The position numbers and the translations under genes were made by a program. From a virus, in IMG/VR virus record IMGVR_UViG_3300008050_000009, positions 1 through 38,134 of that record: 38,134 nt of DNA, one strand, 5' to 3'. Below are positions 14,866 through 21,532 of the stretch, piece by piece (positions within the stretch are counted from its first letter, which is position 1; the number at the start of each line of letters is the position of its first letter). The notes beneath the pieces were generated by a model, which saw only the letters and a list, made by a program, of their open reading frames with translations, did no database searches and was not told where the DNA came from.

Positions 14866-15116
14866 GCCAAGAATACTATGACCATCTAAACGAGGGGGAG
14901 AAATATTCCTGTGATAAATGTGGAGTAGTAAATCTATCTGCAAATGAATATGATAATTACATAGTAATGAACTATCACTACTGTGAACCATGTTGGAATT
15001 ATACACATCTTAAAAAGGGAACTTGTGAATGTGGTAACAGTATGACACAAAGAAATGAGTATGCTAGTATCTTTATTAACTGTAGTTGTGGAAAAGAGGT
15101 AGAGTTATCATGGTAG
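14862..15116 (+). CDS. Double zinc-ribbon protein, 84 aa
   Basis: Four Cys pairs in two ribbons: CDKC with CEPC, and CECG with CSCG (CxCG followed by CxCG). The middle is Tyr/Asn/His rich. It is embedded between two adhesin genes with ATGA overlaps on the upstream side and a 7-nt overlap downstream, so it is co-expressed with virion genes. It may be a chaperone or assembly factor of the fibre proteins, or an unrelated passenger; nothing in the sequence decides this. Confidence 0.65.
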   Translation: MSQEYYDHLNEGEKYSCDKCGVVNLSANEYDNYIVMNYHYCEPCWNYTHLKKGTCECGNSMTQRNEYASIFINCSCGKEVELSW

Positions 15117-16174
15117 AATGGTTAGCAGGAAATCGTATTAGGGGAACAAGTACAGAGAGAACAAGTACATCAGGATTTAATCCAGTATCTGGAACACAAG
15201 GTGGTTGGAAAGAAATATCTAGAGTTACATTAGATTCATCAGATGGTAATCCAACACTTCCTAGTTTTGACAGTAAGCGATATTATATGTTATTATATTA
15301 TTCAACTGGTGCTTCAAATACCACAGCGTGTAGATTAAGATATAATTCAGCCAATGGTAATTATGGTTATAATTATCAAAATAATTATGGTACAAATAGT
15401 GCTGGAGGTAATGAAGTAACAGATTTTTGGAGTTATGCAAATGATGATAAACCAACACTTACTATAAAATATATATCTAATTTAGCTGCTAAAGAAAAAC
15501 TATCTGTAGCTCATACAGTTCAATCTGCTGGTTCTGGTACAGGTACAGTTCCACATAGAACTGAATCAGCATCCAAATGGATAGAAACATCAAATGCCAT
15601 AACATCATTTGACATGACAAAAAGTAGTGGAACTTGGAACGCAGGAACTGAGGTAGTTGTGTTGGGTTGGGATCCAGATGATTCCCACACAGATAACTTT
15701 TGGGAAAGGTTGGATTCATCTACTCCATTATCTAGCACAAGTGACCAAATAGATTCAGGAACTTTTACTGCTAAGAAATATCTATGGATTCAATTTTATG
15801 AGAAAAATTCAGGAGATGCAAATGTTAAAATGAGATTTAATAATGATAGTGGTAGTAATTATTGTTGGAGATGGCATGAGCATAATACGGAAGTAACTAC
15901 AGCAGTAGATGTAGATGAGGGTTCAACATGGATATGGCAATCAAAACCTGCATTTTATAACGCATTTGTGATTAATAATGCTACAGAGGAAAAATTATTA
16001 ACAGGTCATGTTGTAAATCAAGATACAGCAGGAGCAGCAGATGGAGTAGGAAAAGCTAGGTGGGTTGCTAAATGGGATAACACATCTAACCAAATTACAA
16101 GAATTACAGTAAACAATGATGCTAGTGGAAGTTATGACACAGGCAGTTTCATTAAAGTGTGGGGTCATGACTAA
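15110..16174 (+). CDS. Beta-rich adhesion protein, 354 aa
   Basis: ATG at 15110 (MVEWLAGNRIRGT) is chosen because it meshes with the end of the upstream gene; a TTG at 15086 would force a longer overlap. Three similar beta-sandwich units are seen, ending LTIKYI, VVVLGWDPDD and FIKVWGHD, with repeated NNDSGS/NNDASGS strands, as in jelly-roll carbohydrate-binding modules. The last unit runs straight into the next gene, which has the same type of unit. Likely part of the host-recognition apparatus. Holds one GATC site (15671). Confidence 0.6.
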   Translation: MVEWLAGNRIRGTSTERTSTSGFNPVSGTQGGWKEISRVTLDSSDGNPTLPSFDSKRYYMLLYYSTGASNTTACRLRYNSANGNYGYNYQNNYGTNSAGGNEVTDFWSYANDDKPTLTIKYISNLAAKEKLSVAHTVQSAGSGTGTVPHRTESASKWIETSNAITSFDMTKSSGTWNAGTEVVVLGWDPDDSHTDNFWERLDSSTPLSSTSDQIDSGTFTAKKYLWIQFYEKNSGDANVKMRFNNDSGSNYCWRWHEHNTEVTTAVDVDEGSTWIWQSKPAFYNAFVINNATEEKLLTGHVVNQDTAGAADGVGKARWVAKWDNTSNQITRITVNNDASGSYDTGSFIKVWGHD

Positions 16175-16761
16175 TGGTTTGGGGTAAAGCTGGTTCAACA
16201 ACTGTAAATTCAGGAGATGATTGTGACATCACAAGCATGACAGCAAGTACAACTAGTCAGATTATTACAAGTGTCATAACAAGTGGTAATACTTATGGAA
16301 GATTACTTTTTAATGATGATTCTGGTACAGGTAGTGGAGTATATAATAGACGAGGAAACAATAATGGTGGCGCTACATTCACAGGGCGAATGACTGAAAT
16401 AGAGAACACACATGATACTGCAACTGATAAATTTACAGTTTCATATGTATGTGATGTATCTGGAGAGGACAAATTACAAATATTAAGTTATGTGGATAAT
16501 GGTACAGATGGTGCTAATTCGCCAAATAGAATGGAGTTTGTTTTCAAGTATTCGCCAACTTCTGCTTCAACAATCACTAGAGTGGATTTATTTAATACAA
16601 CTTCTGGAGATTTTACTACTGGAACAAACCTTACTGTATTAGGTTCTGATATAACTACAGTAGCAGTAGTAGATGCAAAAGTACAAAACGGAGCAGTATT
16701 TGAGGAGACAGATACCAATAAACATTATCTATTAGATGACGGAACATGGACCGAGATATAA
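16174..16761 (+). CDS. Adhesion protein with jelly-roll units and YEETDT-type tail, 195 aa
   Basis: It continues the beta units of the preceding gene (RLLFNDDSGTGSG, TVLGSDITT), which suggests they are split parts of one repeat array. The C-terminal 25 residues carry the recurring linker VQNGAVFEETDTNKHYLLDDGTW, here ending the protein, while in the two adhesins upstream the same linker leads into a further domain. A start overlap (TAATG) ties it to the upstream gene. Confidence 0.6.
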   Translation: MVWGKAGSTTVNSGDDCDITSMTASTTSQIITSVITSGNTYGRLLFNDDSGTGSGVYNRRGNNNGGATFTGRMTEIENTHDTATDKFTVSYVCDVSGEDKLQILSYVDNGTDGANSPNRMEFVFKYSPTSASTITRVDLFNTTSGDFTTGTNLTVLGSDITTVAVVDAKVQNGAVFEETDTNKHYLLDDGTWTEI

Positions 16762-16770
16762 GTGAGTTAA

Positions 16771-17946
16771 TTGAGTTTTCAATTTCTCCTTGAAGATGGA
16801 ACAGGGAACTATCTAACAGAATCAGGTAGTAATTATCTTCAGGATATTCCAACTAAAGTAATAAACACAACAATACAGGCAACTGAGACAAAGAACAACA
16901 TTAAGACAATAATTAGAAGCCTATCATCAAATGTTGGTGTAACTGAATCAAGTAATAAATTCACAGGATTAGTAAAAGTAGCAACACAATTCCTGGTATC
17001 ACTAGAGGGAGTATTAAACAAAAAGGTTACTTTTGATGTATATACGTTAGAAGATGGCTCAGGGTCCTACCTCACAGAAGATGGTGTACTCTACAAACAA
17101 GATATTCCAACTAAGGTCATTAACAGTATAATAGGTCTTGTCGGCACACAAAACAGATTAAGGAATTTCTTTAAGAATGTATCATCTACTATTGGATTAA
17201 CAGAAGCCAAAGAAAAAACAACAGGATTTATCTATAACGTAACTCAAAAGATAGTTAATCTCCAGACATCACTTATCAAGAAAGTAAGAGATGCGAACAT
17301 ATATGATCTTGAATCTGGACTTGGTTCATATCTACTAGAAGATGGCACAGGATTCTACCTTATTGATAATCTCCAAATTATTAGAAACATATCATCAACA
17401 TTAGGATTATCCAGTCTTAGAAACCAAATAGATGGAACTGTTCACACATTTGTAACTACTATCGGTATTACTGAATCATTCAACAGACTTCGTGATATTG
17501 TAAGAATATTCAATGAGACACTTGACACCACAGAGAGTATGATTAGAGCCAGGATTATGTTTAGAAATCTATCAGATACAATTGGTGTAACTGAGACATT
17601 CAATAGAACCAGAATCATGTTTAGGAATATCTCATCTACTATTGGTATTACTGAGACATTCAACAGACTAAGAAATCAAGTAAGAAATATAGGAGAGACC
17701 ATTAATTTAACAGAATCATCACTAAAATACAGAGGATTATTAGAATATATCTCTGACACAGTTGGAATAAATGCAGTCGCTAGTAGATTAAAACTCATAA
17801 CATTAGGTTATAATCTTGGTAATTTCATTACTACAAGTCTAATATCACTTAACAACTTTATCACTATATCATTGGAAGATATAGATGATATGACAAAATT
17901 AACTTCTTATAATTCTGGAGATTTCATAGTGAATGATGATGAATAA
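16771..17946 (+). CDS. Fibrous tail protein with internal repeats, 391 aa
   Basis: TTG start (16771). Two repeat families are visible. First, LEDGTGNYLTESG-type units occur at about residues 7, 91 and 184, each followed by a D-I-P or D-N turn. Second, a unit of roughly 22-28 residues (SSTIGITETFNRLR, with variants SDTIGVTETFNR and SSTLGLSSLRNQ) occurs at least seven times from residue 49 to the C-terminus, predicted to alternate strand and helix. This suggests an elongated homotrimeric fibre. Last residues are acidic. The repeats are also seen at DNA level (17570-17690). Homologues were not recognised. Confidence 0.65.
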   Translation: MSFQFLLEDGTGNYLTESGSNYLQDIPTKVINTTIQATETKNNIKTIIRSLSSNVGVTESSNKFTGLVKVATQFLVSLEGVLNKKVTFDVYTLEDGSGSYLTEDGVLYKQDIPTKVINSIIGLVGTQNRLRNFFKNVSSTIGLTEAKEKTTGFIYNVTQKIVNLQTSLIKKVRDANIYDLESGLGSYLLEDGTGFYLIDNLQIIRNISSTLGLSSLRNQIDGTVHTFVTTIGITESFNRLRDIVRIFNETLDTTESMIRARIMFRNLSDTIGVTETFNRTRIMFRNISSTIGITETFNRLRNQVRNIGETINLTESSLKYRGLLEYISDTVGINAVASRLKLITLGYNLGNFITTSLISLNNFITISLEDIDDMTKLTSYNSGDFIVNDDE

Positions 17947-18290
17947 TGGCTAATGGAACATTAATCACAATAACCAGCAACGACATAGGTACAGTAATTA
18001 GAGGAACTGCCAAGAGTAGAAGTAATGGCACTGATACAATTCTTGACCTAAATGACGTTTCTACAATTACAATTTATCTCAGGGACCCAGATGGATTAGT
18101 AAGTAGTCACACAGCAACAGCTACAAATGCAGATGGTGGAACAGACGGTATCTGGTCATTTGCTACAACAACAGCCATATTTGCCGACAACGCAGGAGTA
18201 TGGAAAATACAGGCAAAGTATTCACTGGCAGCAGGAACCATATTTTATAGTAATATTAAGACGCTTAACGTTGGCGAAGTTCTAGAATGA
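17946..18290 (+). CDS. Ig-like/BppU-type tail protein, 114 aa
   Basis: A beta-sandwich pattern with the marks of baseplate upper-protein N-terminal domains: RGTAKSRSNGTDTILDLNDV, then ITIYLRDPDG and a GVWKIQAKYSLAAG strand near the C-terminus. It resembles in size and pattern the protein at 2201. Start ATG 17946 shares bases with the upstream TAA, and its end overlaps the next ORF as ATGA. It probably joins fibres to the tail tip or decorates the tail. Confidence 0.6.
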   Translation: MANGTLITITSNDIGTVIRGTAKSRSNGTDTILDLNDVSTITIYLRDPDGLVSSHTATATNADGGTDGIWSFATTTAIFADNAGVWKIQAKYSLAAGTIFYSNIKTLNVGEVLE

Positions 18291-18790
18291 CATCTATAGA
18301 TTTTTTTGGAATTAAAGAAAGGATAGTTGAGATACTAAAAGATGATACAACTAATCTATGGGATAGTACACCTAGTGATAAGACCAAATTTAGAAAGATT
18401 GAAGCTGGAAGTCCAACAACTAAGGGAATAAATCAACCACCACTTCCTAGAGTATGGGTAACATCAGACGACCTTGTAGCCAATGTAAGTAATGTCGCTG
18501 TTGTTAGTGGAAACATACCAAAAGGGAAAGAGTACGACTTTAGAATTAAAATCATATTTGTCGTAGAATCAAAAGATGGACCAAAGACTGAGGAGAACAT
18601 TGATGATTTCACTAAATCTATAATCAATCAACTAGAGACAAACTATGACCTAAGAACTCCTGGTGGAGCAGAATCAACCAGATTAGCAGAGTCCTCAGAG
18701 ATTACTCAAATAATGGACCTACCACAACAATTCAAAGGAGATACAGTGAAAGGTAGAGTAATTAAATTCAAAGTGATAATCAGAGCATGA
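18287..18790 (+). CDS. Tail terminator/completion protein candidate, 167 aa
   Basis: An alpha/beta protein: N-terminal helix (FGIKERIVEILKDD), PRVWVTSDD, a long strand with YDFRIKIIFVVESKDG, then a helix (NIDDFTKSIINQLETN) and a final strand (GRVIKFKVIIRA). This order matches the compact fold of phage tail terminator proteins, which cap the tail tube and bind the connector. Its place at the head of the tail module fits. Family membership is inferred from secondary-structure pattern and position. Confidence 0.6.
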   Translation: MTSIDFFGIKERIVEILKDDTTNLWDSTPSDKTKFRKIEAGSPTTKGINQPPLPRVWVTSDDLVANVSNVAVVSGNIPKGKEYDFRIKIIFVVESKDGPKTEENIDDFTKSIINQLETNYDLRTPGGAESTRLAESSEITQIMDLPQQFKGDTVKGRVIKFKVIIRA

Positions 18791-18798
18791 TTTAAATA
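18791..18798 (+). promoter_or_regulatory. TATA box for the gene at 18824
   Basis: TTTAAATA directly after the upstream TGA, about 29 nt before ATG 18824; a second box (TATAAATAA, 18802) is also present but closer than usual. Confidence 0.55.
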
Positions 18799-18823
18799 TG
18801 GTATAAATAATACTATCATTAGA

Positions 18824-18955
18824 ATGAAACAAATTCAATTCGGAATAATGTACGACAAAGTGCTACCTTGTGGATTCGACAAGTGTCCAAACATGCACTT
18901 TATCGATAGAGCAGACGCAGAAGAAAAACTTAATCAAGTCTTCGGAATAGATTAG
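18824..18955 (+). CDS. Cys-His microprotein, 43 aa
   Basis: ATG at 18824, stop TAG at 18953. It contains CGFDKCPNMHF, that is C-x4-C-x3-H, with a helical C-terminus (DRADAEEKLNQVFGI). It has its own leaderless promoter and is closed by a double T-tract, so it is a stand-alone transcription unit inside the tail module. Possibly a small regulator. Confidence 0.55.
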   Translation: MKQIQFGIMYDKVLPCGFDKCPNMHFIDRADAEEKLNQVFGID

Positions 18956-18962
18956 GTCAATC

Positions 18963-18977
18963 TTTTTTTATTTTTTT
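18963..18977 (+). terminator. Double T-tract terminator
   Basis: T7-A-T7 follows the stop of the 43-residue gene by 7 nt, the same shape as at 1867-1882. Confidence 0.55.
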
Positions 18978-18991
18978 ATCAACAAAAATTG

Positions 18992-19006
18992 ATGAGTTGA
19001 TTTATA
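18992..19006 (+). promoter_or_regulatory. TATA promoter of the zinc-ribbon cassette, 15-bp motif shared with 31624
   Basis: ATGAGTTGATTTATA is identical at 31624-31638, another promoter of a Cys-rich gene. The TTTATA part is about 27 nt before ATG 19030 (leaderless). The identity extends beyond a TATA box, so a shared activator or TFB site is likely. Confidence 0.6.
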
Positions 19007-19029
19007 TTTGGTATCAACGTAGTAGAATT

Positions 19030-19269
19030 ATGGAAAAAGAAATTATGAAATGCCAACTTTGTGGGTGGGGTAATATACCATCAAAATGTGTAACAATATC
19101 TTATGATTCAGAAAGACTTCTACCAAAAGAAAAAAGAAAAGATTTACCAAAAATAACAACTGAACATTGTTGTCCTAAATGTCACACTCAACAAAAAGAA
19201 AAATTTAATGATGTTCAAAAATGCCATTGGTGTAATTATATGAAAACACTTGGAGAGGGATTATCATAA
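19030..19269 (+). CDS. Zinc-finger protein, 79 aa, first of cassette
   Basis: The start is ATG 19030 because the TATA box at about 19003 puts the transcript start there; an upstream in-frame TTG (18997) lies inside the promoter. Three Cys pairs: CQLC, CCPKC and CHWC, around a charged middle (SERLLPKEKRKDLPK). Overlaps the next gene at its stop (TAATG). The cassette 19030-19890 has its own promoter and is more AT-rich in third positions than the tail genes around it, which suggests insertion as a unit. Confidence 0.65.
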   Translation: MEKEIMKCQLCGWGNIPSKCVTISYDSERLLPKEKRKDLPKITTEHCCPKCHTQQKEKFNDVQKCHWCNYMKTLGEGLS

Positions 19270-19499
19270 TGACTAAAGATATTGAAACTTTGGAATATCT
19301 CAAAGATTATCAAGAATATCTTTGTGAGAAATACCAAATAGATTATCCATCATATCTTAAGAAAATCAAAACACCAAAACAAGCTGAAAAAGAATCAGAC
19401 AGAGTGCGTGACAAGATAGATAGATTGGCAAAGTGTAATAGACATGGTGGAGAATTAGGTCAGGATTGCTTCCTATGTAAGATGGAGGGAATACTATAA
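19269..19499 (+). CDS. Zinc-finger protein, 76 aa, second of cassette
   Basis: An N-terminal helical region rich in Tyr, Glu and Lys (YLKDYQEYLCEKYQIDYPSY), a basic helix (ESDRVRDKIDRLAK) and a C-terminal set CNRHGG...CFLC able to hold zinc. Start and stop share bases with both neighbours (TAATG), so the four genes are translationally coupled. A GGAG-like sequence about 13 nt upstream may help initiation. Function unknown. Confidence 0.6.
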   Translation: MTKDIETLEYLKDYQEYLCEKYQIDYPSYLKKIKTPKQAEKESDRVRDKIDRLAKCNRHGGELGQDCFLCKMEGIL

Positions 19500-19693
19500 T
19501 GACAGAATTAACAATTAGAGAAATGATATATGATTCAGTATGCTCTAAAAAAGGACATAAATTCATTAAAGAATGTAAAGTCAAAAATTGCTGTAAAAGT
19601 GTAGGCAGACATTCACATGATGGTGTACTCTTTGTAATCCCTGTAAGAAACAACAAACTTCAGTGTGCTAACTGTGGAGAACCACAGAAATGA
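19499..19693 (+). CDS. Zinc-finger protein, 64 aa, third of cassette
   Basis: Cys and His are arranged as C-x5-H, CKVKNCC, H-x-H and a terminal CANCGEP, consistent with one or two zinc sites. The core KKGHKFIKECKVKNCC resembles treble-clef fingers. Coupled to both neighbours by overlapping start and stop codons. Function unknown. Confidence 0.6.
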   Translation: MTELTIREMIYDSVCSKKGHKFIKECKVKNCCKSVGRHSHDGVLFVIPVRNNKLQCANCGEPQK

Positions 19694-19890
19694 CTTTAAG
19701 ATATGGAAGTGATAAATATTTTGAAGAATATTTGGAACATCCTAACGTTGAAGGACAACATTTTCCATACCTTTGTCAAAAATGTAATAAATTTGTTTCA
19801 AAAAAACAATGTGATAGATGTTGGAATGTTGATTGGATAGTTGTAGATAATACAAGTTATGAAATTCTTTGTGCAAGGTGTTGGGAATGA
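19690..19890 (+). CDS. Zinc-finger protein, 66 aa, fourth of cassette
   Basis: Two linked zinc ribbons: CQKC with CDRC, and CARC at the C-terminus, with aromatic residues between (WNVDWIVVDNTSYEIL). It overlaps the previous gene as ATGA and is followed by a 50-nt gap before the next tail gene. Function unknown. Confidence 0.6.
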   Translation: MTLRYGSDKYFEEYLEHPNVEGQHFPYLCQKCNKFVSKKQCDRCWNVDWIVVDNTSYEILCARCWE

Positions 19891-19940
19891 CTAATATTTT
19901 TATTACTTCTATTATTTCTAGATTCTAACTATACAACTAT

Positions 19941-20363
19941 ATGGCTAATCTTGGAGAAATTACTGAAATCGTAAATGCCTCTGAACTCACTCTAGAAGTA
20001 GGCTCTGATAATTACATACTATTAACTAATCTTAATCTTCATATTGGCAGACCTGAGGACAGAGTGGCAACTACTGACGGTGGATCCCTTTATAGTTATG
20101 GGAAAGGAGACCATTGGTTTACTGCCACATTATTGGTATCTACACCTGAACTTTCATCATTAAACACATTAGGAAACACAGATAGTAATGGAGCATTAAC
20201 TTCAACTTCCTGGAAGATTGTAGCAAAGAATGTATCTGGTGCCACTAAGACATTTGCAGCCACAGGTGTTCTAAGAGAATATGATGTGTCAAAACCAACT
20301 GAGGGAAAGGTAAGCATAGACATATTTGTAAGAATCACTGGGGACACAATTTCTATAAGTTAG
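19941..20363 (+). CDS. Major tail (tube) protein candidate, 140 aa
   Basis: A beta-rich protein of the size and composition of small siphovirus tube proteins: EITEIVNASELTLEVGSDNY, then WFTATLLVST, TSWKIVAKNVSGAT, FAATGVLREYDV and VSIDIFVRITGD. Tube proteins stack as hexamer rings around the DNA channel. It is the first tail gene after the zinc-finger cassette and precedes the presumptive tape measure, the order seen in siphoviruses. Inference from position and strand pattern. Confidence 0.6.
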   Translation: MANLGEITEIVNASELTLEVGSDNYILLTNLNLHIGRPEDRVATTDGGSLYSYGKGDHWFTATLLVSTPELSSLNTLGNTDSNGALTSTSWKIVAKNVSGATKTFAATGVLREYDVSKPTEGKVSIDIFVRITGDTISIS

Positions 20364-20372
20364 GTGGATTAA

Positions 20373-21047
20373 ATGGGTAAGATTTCCGATTTAATCAATG
20401 ATATGATAAATGTAGCATTTGGTACAGTAGAAATAACTTCAGCTAACCCTAATCACACTAATACATTATTGAATGATAGTTATAAAGGTAATTTATTAGA
20501 CCCAGACTTTGAACAAGAAATAGAGAATATTATTAAAAAACAAATTGATACTAAAAAAGAAAGTGGTACATCAGAAATAATACCACCACCAGACTTATCA
20601 AAGGTATCAGAGAAAGATATTCGTGGATTATTAGGTAAGGTAGGAATAGACCCAATGAATATGGCTCAATTAGCAGCCATGTCTGGTGGTAAAGGTGGTC
20701 TTGGTATGCTTACTAAACTTGGTGGAGTGGCAGGTGTAGCTGGTCCTTTGGCTGTAGCTCTTATGATAAAACCCGTAACGGAAGCAATAATTAAAGAACT
20801 TCAAAGACCAGGTGGATTCTTAGATAAACGTGTAAAGATTGACGCCAGGAATGAAGCCTTTGCAGAATTAGACAGACAAACTAGACAGAATACTAGAATA
20901 GGAGATAGACAAGTAGTCATACAACAGTTTGAAGGATTCCGTAATTATGATGGGTTTGCTAGTACAAATACAAGTAATCTAATTAAAAATAATGCCGATA
21001 GAGTTTTAGATATTGGTCTCTTTGATAGAGCTCAAGGAGTAAAATAA
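20373..21047 (+). CDS. Short tape-measure-like tail protein candidate, 224 aa
   Basis: Position between the tube candidate and tail-tip proteins is that of the tape measure protein. The build fits in miniature: an N-terminal helical region, a Gly/Ala/Met-rich hydrophobic segment (GGLGMLTKLGGVAGVAGPLAVALMI, about residues 108-132) able to cross a membrane, and a charged helical C-terminal half (AELDRQTRQNTRIGDRQ). Normal tape measures are several times longer, so the tail would be very short, or this is a different membrane-active tail protein. No other long helical gene exists in the tail module. Confidence 0.45.
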   Translation: MGKISDLINDMINVAFGTVEITSANPNHTNTLLNDSYKGNLLDPDFEQEIENIIKKQIDTKKESGTSEIIPPPDLSKVSEKDIRGLLGKVGIDPMNMAQLAAMSGGKGGLGMLTKLGGVAGVAGPLAVALMIKPVTEAIIKELQRPGGFLDKRVKIDARNEAFAELDRQTRQNTRIGDRQVVIQQFEGFRNYDGFASTNTSNLIKNNADRVLDIGLFDRAQGVK

Positions 21048-21532
21048 TGGCAGGTACAGCTAGTATATTCAGAATAGATAGTAATGGAGATACAGAATCA
21101 GACGCAAGAACAGCCAACCAAATAGTAGAATTCAATGGTACAAGTCTTAATCCAGACGACAGGTCATTTGTTGAATCTCTAGAGGTTCATTATATTAATG
21201 ATATATCCATACATCCAAACCCAAATAGACATCTATCACAAATTCAAGATGGTAAATTAGGTCTGATAGAACTTACAATTAAAGGTTCATTTACAACACC
21301 AGACTCAGCAACAGCAATAGCCCGATTTAATAATTGGATGATACAAGATAAGACAAATTCTTCATTAGTTTATGGCAGATTTGGTCTCAGATATGATAAC
21401 ATGTCTCAATTAGATTTAACACCATCTACAACTATAGGATATATTCTCTATGATTTTATAGTTAAAGATGTTGAAGAATTTCAAAATAAAGCAGTATGGG
21501 AAGCTCGATTATATAGAAATGGAGCAATATGA
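21047..21532 (+). CDS. Tail protein, 161 aa (distal tail candidate)
   Basis: Alpha/beta with many strands (SLEVHYINDISI, LIELTIKGSFTTPDS, LVYGRFGLRYDNM, YILYDFIVKDVEEF and the closing WEARLYRNG). The closing segment resembles the ends of tube-like and distal-tail proteins. It directly precedes the large baseplate protein and overlaps it as ATGA. It may also be a second tube protein. Function by context only. Confidence 0.55.
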   Translation: MAGTASIFRIDSNGDTESDARTANQIVEFNGTSLNPDDRSFVESLEVHYINDISIHPNPNRHLSQIQDGKLGLIELTIKGSFTTPDSATAIARFNNWMIQDKTNSSLVYGRFGLRYDNMSQLDLTPSTTIGYILYDFIVKDVEEFQNKAVWEARLYRNGAI

